Shown here: positions 44,038-53,911 of the stretch, piece by piece
Layout of the letters: every line of letters starts with the position of its first letter
How positions within the stretch are numbered: position 1 is the first letter of the stretch
Source: Streptomyces sp. R44
GTDB lineage: Bacteria > Actinomycetota > Actinomycetes > Streptomycetales > Streptomycetaceae
Direction: 5' to 3'
Length of the DNA stretch: 64,000 bases
Assembly: GCF_041053105.1 (NCBI RefSeq)
Contig: NZ_CP163444.1
Span: 2,046,001-2,110,000, forward strand
Program-made: the position numbers and the translations under genes
The notes under the pieces: model-generated
The model's input: the letters and a program-made list of their open reading frames with translations, nothing else
The model's database searches: none
Told to the model about the DNA's origin: nothing

Positions 44038-45663
44038 TCAGTGTGCTCCGACTCCGGTGAGGGACTTGACCTCCAGCTCCGCGTACTTGCCCTTGTCCGG
44101 CTCCTCCTTGGAGAGGATCGAGCCGAGCCAGCCGAGCAGGAAGCCGAGCGGGATGGAGACGAGGCCGGGGTTCTCCAGCGGGAACCAGTAGAAGTCCGCC
44201 GTCTTGAACATCGACGTGGGCTTGCCGGAGACGACCGGCGAGAAGAGCACGAGGACGACGGCGGAGATCAGACCGCCGTAGATCGACCACAGCGCGCCCT
44301 GGGTGGTGAACCGCTTCCAGAAGAGCGAGTAGAGGATCGTCGGCAGGTTGGCCGAGGCGGCGACCGCGAAGGCGAGGGCGACGAGACCGGCGACGTTGAG
44401 GTCGCGGGCGAGGGCGCCGAGCGCGATGGAGACGATGCCGATGAAGACGGTCGCCCAGCGGGCGGCCCTCACCTCCTCCTTCTCGGTGGCCTGACCGCGG
44501 CGGATGACGTTGGCGTAGATGTCGTGCGCGAAGGACGAGGAGGAGGCCAGGGTCAGGCCGGCGACGACGGCGAGGATGGTCGCGAAGGCGACGGCGGAGA
44601 TGACGGCGAGGAGGATCGCGCCGCCGGTGGAGTCGGCTCCGCCGCCGATCTCCAGGGCCGCGAGCGGGGCGGCCGTGTTGCCGGCCTTGTTGGAGGCGAC
44701 GATGTCGCTGTTCTTGAGGAGGGCGGCGGCGCCGAAGCCGAGGACGATCGTCATCAGGTAGAAGGCGCCGATGATGCCGATGGCCCAGTTGACGGACTTC
44801 CGGGCGGCCTTGGCGGTCGGCACCGTGTAGAAGCGGATCAGGATGTGGGGCAGGCCGGCCGTGCCGAGGACGAGCGCGATGCCGAGGGAGAGGAAGTCCA
44901 GCTTGGAGGTGGCGGTGGCGCCGTACTTGAGGCCGGGCTCCAGGAAGGCGTCGCCCTTGCCGCTGTTGGTGGCGGCCGCGCCGAGCAGCTCCGAGATGTT
45001 GAAGTGGAACTTCAGCAGGATCAGGAAGGTGATCAGGAGCGTGCCGGCGATGAGCAGGACCGCCTTGACCATCTGCACCCAGGTGGTGCCCTTCATGCCG
45101 CCGATCGTCACGTACACGATCATCAGGAGGCCGACCAGGGCGACGATCGCGATCTTGCCGCCGTCGCTGGTGATGCCGAGCAGGAGCGAGACGAGGACGC
45201 CCGCGCCCGCCATCTGGGCGAGCAGGTAGAAGATCGAGACGACGATCGTCGAGGTGCCGGCGGCGGTGCGGACGGGCCGCTGGCGCATCCGGTAGGCGAG
45301 GACGTCGCCCATGGTGAAGCGGCCGGAGTTGCGCAGCGGTTCGGCGACCAGGAGCAGGGCGACGAGCCAGGCGACGAGGAAGCCGATCGAGTACAGGAAG
45401 CCGTCGTAGCCGAAGAGCGCGATGGCTCCGGCGATGCCGAGGAAGGACGCGGCGGACATGTAGTCGCCGGAGATGGCGAGGCCGTTCTGGAAGCCGGTGA
45501 ACTGGCGTCCGCCGGCGTAGAAGTCGGCGGCGCTGCGGGTCTGGCGGCCGGCCCAGACGGTGATGACGAGGGTGGCGACGACGAAGGCGCCGAACAGGGC
45601 GATGATCAGGGGCCGGTGCTCGGTGGTGGCGTTGCCGGCCGCGAGCAGGACGGGGGTGCTCAT
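44038..45663 (-). CDS. actP: Cation/acetate symporter ActP-like (SSS family)
   Basis: The 541-residue membrane protein of the sodium/solute symporter family has ~13 hydrophobic helices, starting TTEHRPLIIALFGAFVV, then RSAADFYAGGRQFTGFQNGLAISGDYMSAASFLGIAG, typical of ActP. It should import acetate or similar short monocarboxylates with a cation. The ATG overlaps the stop of the upstream DUF485 gene as ATGA; this pairing is the standard actP operon (yjcH-actP in E. coli). Confidence 0.94.
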   Translation of the reverse strand: MSTPVLLAAGNATTEHRPLIIALFGAFVVATLVITVWAGRQTRSAADFYAGGRQFTGFQNGLAISGDYMSAASFLGIAGAIALFGYDGFLYSIGFLVAWLVALLLVAEPLRNSGRFTMGDVLAYRMRQRPVRTAAGTSTIVVSIFYLLAQMAGAGVLVSLLLGITSDGGKIAIVALVGLLMIVYVTIGGMKGTTWVQMVKAVLLIAGTLLITFLILLKFHFNISELLGAAATNSGKGDAFLEPGLKYGATATSKLDFLSLGIALVLGTAGLPHILIRFYTVPTAKAARKSVNWAIGIIGAFYLMTIVLGFGAAALLKNSDIVASNKAGNTAAPLAALEIGGGADSTGGAILLAVISAVAFATILAVVAGLTLASSSSFAHDIYANVIRRGQATEKEEVRAARWATVFIGIVSIALGALARDLNVAGLVALAFAVAASANLPTILYSLFWKRFTTQGALWSIYGGLISAVVLVLFSPVVSGKPTSMFKTADFYWFPLENPGLVSIPLGFLLGWLGSILSKEEPDKGKYAELEVKSLTGVGAH

Positions 45664-46034
45664 GCGTCGCCCTCCATACGGGTTCTGATGGCCTCGGCCT
45701 GGGGGTCGAGCCGGTTCGCCGCGTGCCGCGAGTAGAGCCAGGCGATGAGGAAGGTGGTGAGGAACTGGCCGAGGCCGAGGACGAGGGCCACGTTGATGTT
45801 GCCGAAGAGCTTGGTGCCCATGAAGCCGCCCGCGTAGTTGGAGAGCAGCACGTACAGCAGGTACCAGGCGATGAAGGCCAGGGTGAGGGGGAAGGCGAAC
45901 GAACGGTACGTACGGCGCAATTCGCCGAACTCCGCGCCTTCCTGCACCTCGACGAACTGTTCCGTCGTGGGCGACGCGGGACCGTGCTCGGTCTCCGTGT
46001 CCTTTCTCGGCGGCGGCGGTGCTTCGGTAGCCAC
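45660..46034 (-). CDS. DUF485 family small membrane protein (ActP partner)
   Basis: The 124-residue product has a hydrophilic N-terminus and two membrane helices (about 44-64, FPLTLAFIAWYLLYVLLSNY; about 80-100), matching DUF485/YjcH. GTG 46034 is fixed by GAGGAG at 46040-46045, 5 nt upstream; frames further upstream are low complexity. First gene of the acetate uptake operon. Confidence 0.92.
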   Translation of the reverse strand: MATEAPPPPRKDTETEHGPASPTTEQFVEVQEGAEFGELRRTYRSFAFPLTLAFIAWYLLYVLLSNYAGGFMGTKLFGNINVALVLGLGQFLTTFLIAWLYSRHAANRLDPQAEAIRTRMEGDA

Positions 46035-46039
46035 GGAAT

Positions 46040-46045
46040 CTCCTC
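46040..46045 (-). promoter_or_regulatory. Shine-Dalgarno fixing the DUF485 start
   Basis: GAGGAG on the lower strand, 5 nt before the GTG at 46034. The lower-strand frame continues far upstream and needs this to place the start. Confidence 0.8.
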
Positions 46046-46183
46046 GTGACGCGGGGACGGACGGCATGGTCAAGGGGGGCCTCACCAGGGGTGCGGGATG
46101 CGGGGCTCCGAGCGGAGCCCCTCCCCTGCCCAACGGCACGGAGCGGGAAGCGAAGCGGTTCATCCGGGGGATTTCTTTGAACA

Positions 46184-46228
46184 GATCTTCATGAAGTCTT
46201 CTCAACTCATTGAAGCTTCGGGAAGATC
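46184..46228. promoter_or_regulatory. Cluster of GATCTTC/GAAGATC and CTTCATGAAG palindromes upstream of subtilisin gene
   Basis: GATCTTC (46184-46190) and GAAGATC (46222-46228) form an inverted repeat around CTTCATGAAG (46187-46196) and GAAGCTTC (46212-46219). It lies in the 274-bp gap between divergent genes, 81-125 bp before the protease start. Role unknown. Confidence 0.4.
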
Positions 46229-46308
46229 AGCGATAGCTTCACTCGTCATGCACCTGTCCACGCGCAAACCCGCGCGCGGACAGTACATACGGATGATGTG
46301 GAGAACCC

Positions 46309-47844
46309 ATGGCTCATCTGGGATCGAGGCGCGGCCGAGCTCTCGCTCTGCCGGTCGGTCTCGCGCTCACGGCCTCGCTCGGCTTCCTTGCCCCCGGCGC
46401 CGCCTCCGCCGCGGAACTGAGCGACGCCCCGGCCACCGTGGCCGCCTTCAGCGGCCCGAAGCTCTCGTACGTCGTCAACGTCGAGGGTGGCCGCTGGACC
46501 GCCTCCTCGGTGAAGAAGGCGATCGCCGCCGCGGGTGGCGAGGTGGTCATCTCGTACGACCAGATAGGCGTGATAGTCGTCCACTCGCAGAACCCCGAGT
46601 TCGCGAAGACGATCCGTCAGGCGCGTGGTGTGGTGTCGGCCGGTGCGACCCGTACCGCCCCGCTCTCCGTGCAGTCCGACGACTCCGTCGACGAGGGCGC
46701 GCAGACGCTGTCCGCCGCCGAGGCGAAGGCGGCCGCGGCCGCCGCCACGGACGGTCAGGACCCGCTGGAGCCCCTGCAGTGGGACCTCCCGGCGATCAAG
46801 GCCGACAAGGCCCACCAGAAGACCCTCGGCAGCAGCCGGGTCACCGTCGGCATCATCGACACCGGTGTCGACGACACCCACCCGGACCTGGCGCCGAACT
46901 TCGACGCCGCCGCGTCCGCCAACTGCGTGTCCGGCAAGCCGGACACCACCGCCGGCTCGTGGCGTCCGATGAAGGGCGAGAGCGACCACGGCACGCACGT
47001 GGCGGGCACCATCGGCGCCGCCAAGAACGGCGTCGGCATCACGGGTGTCGCGCCGGGCGTGAAGCTCGCCGGCATCAAGGTGTCCACCCCGGACGGCTTC
47101 TTCTACACCGAGGCCGTGGTCTGTGGCTTCGTGTGGGCGGCCGAGCACGGCGTCGACATCACGAACAACAGCTACTACACCGACCCGTGGATGTTCGCCT
47201 GCAAGAACGACGAGGACCAGAAGGCCCTCATCGAGGCGGTCACCCGCGCGACCCGGTACGCGGAGAAGAAGGGCACGGTCAACGTCGCCGCGGCCGGCAA
47301 CTCCAAGTTCGACCTGGCGGCCGACAAGATCACGGACACGACCAGCCCGAACGACACCACGGCTGTCCCCCGTGACATCGACCCGTCGGAGTGCTTCGAC
47401 TACCCGGCCATGCTGCCGGGCGTCGTGACGGTCTCCGCGACCGGCGCCAAGGACCTGAAGGCGTCCTACTCCAACTACGGTCTCGGTGTGATCGACGTCG
47501 CCGCCCCCGGCGGTGACCGCACCGAGTACCAGACGCCGAACGCCCCGGCGGTCAACGGCCGCATCCTGTCGACCACGGTCGACGGCGGCTACAACTACAA
47601 GGCCGGTACGTCGATGGCCTCGCCGCACGCGGCGGGTGTCCTGGCGCTCATCAAGTCGACGCACCCCTACGCGAGCCCGGCGGCGCTGAAGGCGCTGCTG
47701 TACGCGCAGGCCGACGACCGCGCCTGCACCAACCCGTACGACATCGAGGGCGACGGCAAGATCGACGCCGTCTGCGAGGGTGGCGTGAACAAGAACGGCT
47801 TCTACGGGGCCGGTCTGATCGACGCGCTGGACGCCGTGAAGTAA
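46309..47844 (+). CDS. Secreted subtilisin-like serine protease (S8 family)
   Basis: The 511-residue precursor has a signal peptide (about 1-34), an inhibitor-I9-like propeptide (about 35-130, KLSYVVNVEGGRWTASSVKKAI), then an S8 domain with catalytic Asp184 (IIDTG), His227 (DHGTH), oxyanion Asn in AAAGNSKF and Ser435 (GTSMASPHAAG). Two Cys pairs may stabilise it. It should be exported, autoprocessed and active outside the cell. Terminated by a good hairpin. Confidence 0.95.
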   Translation: MAHLGSRRGRALALPVGLALTASLGFLAPGAASAAELSDAPATVAAFSGPKLSYVVNVEGGRWTASSVKKAIAAAGGEVVISYDQIGVIVVHSQNPEFAKTIRQARGVVSAGATRTAPLSVQSDDSVDEGAQTLSAAEAKAAAAAATDGQDPLEPLQWDLPAIKADKAHQKTLGSSRVTVGIIDTGVDDTHPDLAPNFDAAASANCVSGKPDTTAGSWRPMKGESDHGTHVAGTIGAAKNGVGITGVAPGVKLAGIKVSTPDGFFYTEAVVCGFVWAAEHGVDITNNSYYTDPWMFACKNDEDQKALIEAVTRATRYAEKKGTVNVAAAGNSKFDLAADKITDTTSPNDTTAVPRDIDPSECFDYPAMLPGVVTVSATGAKDLKASYSNYGLGVIDVAAPGGDRTEYQTPNAPAVNGRILSTTVDGGYNYKAGTSMASPHAAGVLALIKSTHPYASPAALKALLYAQADDRACTNPYDIEGDGKIDAVCEGGVNKNGFYGAGLIDALDAVK

Positions 47845-47860
47845 GCGGTACGCGTGGACG

Positions 47861-47894
47861 AGGGCCCTGGTGTGGTGTGCCACACCGGGGCCCT
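47861..47894 (+). terminator. Intrinsic terminator of the subtilisin gene
   Basis: GGGCCCTGGTGTGG (47862-47875) pairs with CCACACCGGGGCCC (47880-47893) with one G-U; the CoA-transferase promoter region follows directly. Confidence 0.82.
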
Positions 47895-47908
47895 TGCGCG
47901 TGGCACGG

Positions 47909-47925
47909 GTGGCACTCAGTGCCAC
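47909..47925. promoter_or_regulatory. Operator-like 17-bp palindrome upstream of CoA-transferase gene
   Basis: GTGGCACTCAGTGCCAC is a perfect 8-bp-arm palindrome with a one-base centre, ending 10 bp before the ATG at 47936. A further direct GTGGCAC copy precedes it at 47900-47906. Position suggests repressor control; no regulator gene is adjacent. Confidence 0.7.
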
Positions 47926-47935
47926 ACTGCTGATC

Positions 47936-49237
47936 ATGGACAACACAGTGCGCACGAGTACGGAGTTGCTGTGGTCGGCCCTGGGCGGCGATCCCGCCCT
48001 CGTCGACCGGGTGGAGTACGGCGGGGTGTCCGGGCTGCTGCCCGCGCGGCTTCCGGTGATGGACCTGGCACGCGGCGCGGTCGCGGCCTGCTCGCTCGCC
48101 GCGGTGGAGCACGCGGGGCTTCCGGGGCCGGTGCGGGTGGACGACGGGGCCGTCGCCACCGCCTTCGTGAGCGAGCGTCATCTGCGGGTCGACGGGCGGG
48201 CGCCGGTGAACTTCGCGCCGCTCTCCCGCTTCTGGCGTGCGGCCGACGGGTGGGTCCGTACGCACGCCAACTACCCCCACCACCGAGCGGCGTTGCTCGC
48301 GGCGCTCGGGGTCCCGGACTCGGTGGAGGCCGTCGCGGCGGCGATCGGGGAGCGGAAGGCCGTCGAGGTCGAGACGGCGGTGTACGCGGCCGGGGGCCTG
48401 GCCGTCGCCCTGCGGACGCCCGAGGAATGGGCGGCGGGCGAGCAGGGCCGGGAGGTGGCGGCGCGGCCGCTGCTGACCCGGGAGCGGCTGGACGAGGCGG
48501 CGCCCCGGGCCGCGGCCGGGCGGCCGCTGCGGGTCCTCGACCTGACCCGGGTGATCGCCGGTCCGGTCGCGACCCGGACGCTCGCGCTGCTCGGCGCGGA
48601 CGTGCTGCGGATCGACCCGCCGGGGAACCCGGAACTGCCGGACCAGCACGCGGACACGGGCGTCGGCAAGCGGACGGCGGCGCTGGATCTGGACCGTCCG
48701 TCGGACCGGCGGACGTTCGAAGAACTCCTCGACTCCGCCGACGTGCTGGTGACCGGCTACCGGCCGGGCGCGCTGGACCGGTTCGACCTGGAGCGGCCGG
48801 GCCTGGTGACCGCCCGGCTCTCCGCCTGGGGCGACTACGGGCCGTGGGGCGGGCGGCGCGGCTTCGACTCCCTGGTGCAGGTGGCGACGGGCATCGCGGT
48901 CACGGAGGGCTCGGCCTCGGAGCCGGGTGCGCTGCCGGCTCAGGCGCTGGACCACGGCACGGGGTATCTGCTTGCGGCGGCGGTGCTGCGGTCGCTGACG
49001 GAGCAGCGCCAGGAGGGCGGCAGCCGGCTCGTCCGCATGGCCCTGGCCCAGACGGGCCACTGGCTGACGCACTCGCTGCCGCGGTACGAGCCGGAGCGGT
49101 ACCTCGTCGAGACGGAGGGCCCGCTGGGGCGGCTGCGGCACGCGGTGTCGCCGGTCTCGTACGAGGACGGTCCGGCTTCCTGGACCCGGCCCCCGGGCGT
49201 CGCGGGGACGGACGCGCCGGAGTGGGCCGGGGCCTGA
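47936..49237 (+). CDS. Class III (CaiB/BaiF-type) CoA-transferase
   Basis: The 433-residue product has the family signature DLTRVIAGPVATRTLALLGADVLRI (about 203-227), RLSAWGDYGPWGGRRGFDSLVQVATG and a catalytic-Asp-type core. Such enzymes transfer CoA between carboxylic acids. The N-terminal ~190 residues resemble a partial second copy of the fold, as in long, two-part family members. ATG 47936 is chosen as the point after the operator palindrome; earlier readings overlap the upstream terminator. Substrate unknown. Confidence 0.88.
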   Translation: MDNTVRTSTELLWSALGGDPALVDRVEYGGVSGLLPARLPVMDLARGAVAACSLAAVEHAGLPGPVRVDDGAVATAFVSERHLRVDGRAPVNFAPLSRFWRAADGWVRTHANYPHHRAALLAALGVPDSVEAVAAAIGERKAVEVETAVYAAGGLAVALRTPEEWAAGEQGREVAARPLLTRERLDEAAPRAAAGRPLRVLDLTRVIAGPVATRTLALLGADVLRIDPPGNPELPDQHADTGVGKRTAALDLDRPSDRRTFEELLDSADVLVTGYRPGALDRFDLERPGLVTARLSAWGDYGPWGGRRGFDSLVQVATGIAVTEGSASEPGALPAQALDHGTGYLLAAAVLRSLTEQRQEGGSRLVRMALAQTGHWLTHSLPRYEPERYLVETEGPLGRLRHAVSPVSYEDGPASWTRPPGVAGTDAPEWAGA

Positions 49238-49245
49238 GGTCTGGC

Positions 49246-49272
49246 CGACGGCGGGCCGGGGGCCCGCCGTCG
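49246..49272. terminator. Bidirectional intrinsic terminator
   Basis: A 12-bp inverted repeat CGACGGCGGGCC / GGCCCGCCGTCG (loop GGG) lies in the 42-bp gap between the convergent CoA-transferase and alcohol dehydrogenase genes. Confidence 0.82.
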
Positions 49273-49279
49273 GTGCGTG

Positions 49280-50323
49280 CTACGGCTTGACGAGGACCTT
49301 CAGGGCCGTGCGCTCGTCCATGGCCCGGTAGCCCGACGGGACTCCGTCCAGGCCCACCGTCAGGTCGAAGACCGGCGAGGGGTCGACGGCGCCGGAGAGG
49401 ACGTCCGGGAGGAGTTCCGGGATGTAGGCGCGGACCGGGGCGACGCCGCCGCGGAGGGCGATGTTGCGGTCGAACATGACCGACAGGTCGAGGCCGGTGC
49501 CGCTGCCGTGCGGGACGCCGACGTAGCCGATGGAGCCGCCGTCGCGGGCGATCGCGACCGCCGTGCGCATCGACTGCTCGGTGCCGACGGCCTCGATGAC
49601 GCCGTGGGCGCCCTGGCCGCCGGTGAGCTCGCGGACGGCGGCCTCGGCGGCCTCGCCGCGCTCGGCGACCACGTCGGTGGCGCCGAAGGCACGGGCGATG
49701 TCGGTACGGGCGGTGTGCCGGCCCAGCGCGATGATCCGCTCCGCGCCGAGCCGCTTGGCGGCCAGGACGCCGCAGAGGCCGACCGCGCCGTCGCCGACGA
49801 CGGCGACCGTGGAGCCCTTCGTGACGCCCGCGCCGAGGGCGGCGTGGTGGCCGGTGCCCAGGACGTCCGAGAGGGCGAGCAGGGCGGTGAGGAGGCGGTC
49901 GTCGCCGGCCGCTTCGGCCGGGAGCTTGACCAGGGTGCCGTCCGCGTACGGGACGCGGACGGCCTCGCCCTGGCCGCCGTCGGAGCCGACCGAGCCCCAG
50001 AAGCCGCCGCGCGGGCAGGAGGTCTGGAGGCCCTCGGCGCAGTACTCGCAGGTGCCGTCGGACCAGACGAAGGGGGCGACGACGAGGTCGCCGGCGGCGA
50101 AGCCGGCGACCTCGGAGCCGGCCGCCTCGACGATGCCGAGGAACTCGTGGCCGATGCGCTGGCCGGGCTGCCGGGCGGACTCGCCGCGGTAGGCCCACAG
50201 GTCGCTGCCGCAGATGCAGGCACGCAGGACCCGCAGGACGACGTCCGTGGGTTCCTGGATGACCGGGTCGGGCACGTCCTCCACGCGCATGTCGAACGGG
50301 GCGTGGATGGTGGTGGCGCGCAT
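49280..50323 (-). CDS. Zinc-dependent alcohol dehydrogenase (MDR family)
   Basis: The 347-residue product has the catalytic zinc site Cys38 (CICGSD), His59-Glu60 (GHE) and a structural zinc loop with CEYC (92-95) and Cys103, then a Rossmann fold with VVGDGAVGLCGVLAAKRLGA. The structural loop shows only three Cys in the usual region, so its zinc may be lost or differently held. The oxidised alcohol is unknown. A single gene that ends near a convergent terminator. Confidence 0.9.
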   Translation of the reverse strand: MRATTIHAPFDMRVEDVPDPVIQEPTDVVLRVLRACICGSDLWAYRGESARQPGQRIGHEFLGIVEAAGSEVAGFAAGDLVVAPFVWSDGTCEYCAEGLQTSCPRGGFWGSVGSDGGQGEAVRVPYADGTLVKLPAEAAGDDRLLTALLALSDVLGTGHHAALGAGVTKGSTVAVVGDGAVGLCGVLAAKRLGAERIIALGRHTARTDIARAFGATDVVAERGEAAEAAVRELTGGQGAHGVIEAVGTEQSMRTAVAIARDGGSIGYVGVPHGSGTGLDLSVMFDRNIALRGGVAPVRAYIPELLPDVLSGAVDPSPVFDLTVGLDGVPSGYRAMDERTALKVLVKP

Positions 50324-50340
50324 GGGGGCGGTCCTTGCTG

Positions 50341-50969
50341 TCAGACGGTTGTACGACGTTCACCGTACATCGCGCGGAGCGCTCCCGCCGTCAGCAGGTA
50401 CTGCGCCGCGATGTAGGTCAGCATGACCCAGAAGTCGGGCGCCGGCAGCTGGGGCCACTCGGCGACGCCGGTGGCGATCAGGGTGTCGGAGAGCAGGAAC
50501 AGCGCGCCGCCGAGGCCGGCCAGGAGCCCGAGGGCGCTGGAGCGGTAGGCCATCGCGGTGAGCAGCAGCGAGTACCCGGCGACGGGGATCCGCAGCTCGG
50601 CGGGGAGGTCGGGCCAGAGGAGCGCGACGGTGGCGAGGAGCGCGAGGGCGTACAGGGCGCCGAGCAGCGGCGACGTACGCCCGCGGCCGAAGAGGAACAG
50701 GTAGCAGACGTGTCCGGCGGCGAAGGAGCCCATGCCGACGAGGAAGGCCCAGTCGGCGTCGGAGAGCAGGAAGACGTCTCCGCCCCAGCCGAGGAGGAGC
50801 GCGGCGGTCAGCGGCCCGGGGGCGCCGCGGGTGACGGCGTACGCGGCGAGCAGGGGCATCAGGAGCGGCTTGGCGATCTGGTGCCCGAGCTCGGCGCCGG
50901 CGAGCAGCGAGAGCAGGTCGACGGCGGCCGCGAGCCCGAAGGCGGCGAGCAGGACGCGGGAGGAGGTCT

Positions 50970-50973
<4 letters not shown>
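50341..50973 (-). CDS. YhhN family lysoplasmalogenase-like membrane protein
   Basis: The 210-residue product has ~8 hydrophobic helices with the YhhN/TMEM86 motifs KPLLMPLLAAY and LLLGWGGDVFLLSD, plus GALFLLSDTLIA. TMEM86B and bacterial homologues hydrolyse the vinyl-ether bond of lysoplasmalogens. GTG 50973 overlaps the stop of the sterol-desaturase-like gene as GTGA, so both are translated together. The actual substrate in Streptomyces is unknown. Confidence 0.88.
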
Positions 50974-51848
<875 letters not shown>

Positions 51849-51893
51849 GCCGTCGACGGTAGAGGCGGCGGGCGGACGCGACTAGACGTGATT

Positions 51894-51907
51894 ACTTACA
51901 AGTAAGT
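51894..51907. promoter_or_regulatory. Operator-like palindrome ACTTACAAGTAAGT upstream of lipid cassette
   Basis: A perfect inverted repeat (ACTTAC, 2-nt centre, GTAAGT; extendable to TTACTTACAAGTAAGTGA) lies 46-59 bp upstream of the desaturase-like gene and 43 bp from the downstream end of the VIT gene. It is A/T-rich compared with its surroundings, as operators usually are. No regulator gene is adjacent. Confidence 0.65.
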
Positions 51908-51949
51908 GAGACAGTTTGTCAGCAAGCTTTGGCGCCTTCCGACAAGGAC

Positions 51950-52663
51950 TCACACGCCCGCCGCTCCCAGCAGGGAGCCCGCGCCGTAGGTGACCGCCAT
52001 CGCGAGGGCCCCGCCCGCCACGTTGCGGAGGATCGCCGGGGGCGTGGGGGCGGCGCCCAGGCGGGCGCTCCACCAGCCGGTGAGGGCGAGCGCGGCGAGC
52101 ACGGAGAGGACCGTGACCCAGAGGCGCGCGGAGGGCGGCGGGAGGACGATCGCGAGGAGCGGGAGCAGGGCGCCGACGGTGAAGGCGAGGAAGCTGGCGC
52201 CGGCCGCGTGCCAGGGGTTGGTGAGGGCGTCGGGGTCGATGCCGAGCTCCACGCGCGCGTGGGCGCGCAGCGCGTCGCGGGCGGTGAGCTGTTCGGCGGC
52301 CTCGCGGGCCACCTCCGGGGAGAGACCGCGGGCGGCGAGCAGGCCGGTCAGTTCGGCGAGTTCGGCCTCCGGCCGCTCGCGCAGTTCGCGCTTCTCCTGG
52401 GCGAGGGCGGCCTTCTCGGAGTCGCGCTGGCTGGAGACGGAGACGTACTCCCCCGCCGCCATCGACATCGAGCCGGCGAGCAGCCCCGAGAGCCCGGCCG
52501 TGAGCAGGGCGGCCTGGGACTCGGTGGCGCCGGCGACGCCGACGACGAGGCCGGCGGTGGAGACGACGCCGTCGTTGGCTCCGAGCACGGCCGCCCGGAG
52601 CCAGTTGAGACGGGAGCCGAGGCCGCCGCCGTGGGCCTCGTCGTGTGCGGGGGCTTCAGTCAC
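51950..52663 (-). CDS. VIT1/CCC1-family Fe/Mn transporter
   Basis: The 237-residue protein has the family start WLRAAVLGANDGVVSTAGLVVG, SMAAGEYVSVSSQRDSEKAAL, a charged cytosolic region (about 85-145) and further helices near the C-terminus. Members move iron or manganese out of the cytosol. It is a single gene followed in the same direction by the desaturase-like gene, whose own promoter/operator region separates them. Confidence 0.92.
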   Translation of the reverse strand: MTEAPAHDEAHGGGLGSRLNWLRAAVLGANDGVVSTAGLVVGVAGATESQAALLTAGLSGLLAGSMSMAAGEYVSVSSQRDSEKAALAQEKRELRERPEAELAELTGLLAARGLSPEVAREAAEQLTARDALRAHARVELGIDPDALTNPWHAAGASFLAFTVGALLPLLAIVLPPPSARLWVTVLSVLAALALTGWWSARLGAAPTPPAILRNVAGGALAMAVTYGAGSLLGAAGV

Positions 52664-52687
52664 CCCAGGAGGGTCGCACCCGTCGCC

Positions 52688-53911
52688 TCACCACACGCGG
52701 ACCGACCCGCCCGGGGCGAAGGCCGGGCTGGTGGCCCCCTCGGGGACCTTCTCCAGGGGCTGGGCGATCTCCTCGACGGCCGGGCCGTGGACGGCGGCGA
52801 GGCGGTCGAGGAGGGCGAGGTCGAAGCCGTAGACGCGGGCGGCGTTCCCGCCGGCCATGGCGGCGACCTCCTCCCTTGGGAGTCCCGCGTAGGCGATGCG
52901 GAGGCCTTCGCGGGAGTACGGGGTGGTGCCCTCGTCGTGCGGGTAGTCGCTGCCCCACATGATCTTGTCGAGGCCGATCCGGTCGCGCAGCGGCACCTCG
53001 TGGGGGCGCATGAAGCTCGCGCCGACGAAGCAGTTGTCCCGCCAGACCTCCTTGGGGCCCTTGCCCATGGACTCCGCGAGGCCTGCGCCGAACTTGGACT
53101 CGGCGGTGGCGGCCCGGGTCGCGGCCGACACCAGGCGCCGGTGGTAGTAGTCCAGCATGTCGAGCACGCCGGGGATCCAGCCCGAGCCCTGTTCGGTCAG
53201 GACCAGCTTGAGCCCCGGGTGGCGCCGGAACGCGCCGCCGAAGATCAGGTGCCACAGGGCCCGGTGGGAGAACCAGGTGGTCTCCACCATGAACACCGCC
53301 CGGGCGGCCGGTTCGTCGCCGAGCGGCGGCGACGCGGAGCCGCCGTGGTGGTTGACCGGCACGTCGAGCTCGGCGCAGACGGCCCAGATCGGGTCGTATG
53401 CCTCCGAGTACAGCTCGGGGACGGGCGAGCCCGGCGGGACCCCGGGCAGCAGGATGCCGCCGGTGAGACCGGCCTCGCGGGCGCGGCGGATCTCCGCGAC
53501 CGCCGCGTCCACGTCGTTGAGGAGGATCTGCGCCACGCCCGCCCTGCGCCCCGGGGCGTCCGCGCAGAAGTCGGCCAGCCAGCGGTTGTGGGCCTGGAGT
53601 CCGGCCCAGCGCTGCTCGTACTCGGCGCGGGTGGGCGGCTGGGCCATCAGGGAGGCCTTGGGGAAGAACGGCGGGATGGTGTTGGGGAAGACGACCTCGG
53701 CGACGATGCCGTCCGCCTCCAGCTCGCGCAGCCGGCGCTGCGAGTTCCAGTTGCGGTCGGCGGTGTCGGCGAGGAGGTCCTCGTACGGGTTGACGTAGGT
53801 CGCCGCCCAGGCGTCGAAGTCGTCGTGGTGCCTCTTCTCCAGGTACGGCTTGTAGTCGAGGAGGTCGGCGCCGGCGTGGCAGTCGGCGGAGATGACGGTG
53901 TATCTGTCCAT
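52688..53911 (-). CDS. Amidohydrolase family protein (first of a pair)
   Basis: The 407-residue protein of the amidohydrolase_2 (ACMSD-like) family has the metal-binding D-x-H near the N-terminus (Asp10, His12 in SADCHAG), a central His in PVNHHGG, and SDYPHDEG near the C-terminus with the catalytic Asp region. Such proteins hydrolyse or decarboxylate cyclic/aromatic intermediates using zinc. The ATG overlaps the stop of the second amidohydrolase as ATGA. Last gene of the operon. Confidence 0.88.
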   Translation of the reverse strand: MDRYTVISADCHAGADLLDYKPYLEKRHHDDFDAWAATYVNPYEDLLADTADRNWNSQRRLRELEADGIVAEVVFPNTIPPFFPKASLMAQPPTRAEYEQRWAGLQAHNRWLADFCADAPGRRAGVAQILLNDVDAAVAEIRRAREAGLTGGILLPGVPPGSPVPELYSEAYDPIWAVCAELDVPVNHHGGSASPPLGDEPAARAVFMVETTWFSHRALWHLIFGGAFRRHPGLKLVLTEQGSGWIPGVLDMLDYYHRRLVSAATRAATAESKFGAGLAESMGKGPKEVWRDNCFVGASFMRPHEVPLRDRIGLDKIMWGSDYPHDEGTTPYSREGLRIAYAGLPREEVAAMAGGNAARVYGFDLALLDRLAAVHGPAVEEIAQPLEKVPEGATSPAFAPGGSVRVW

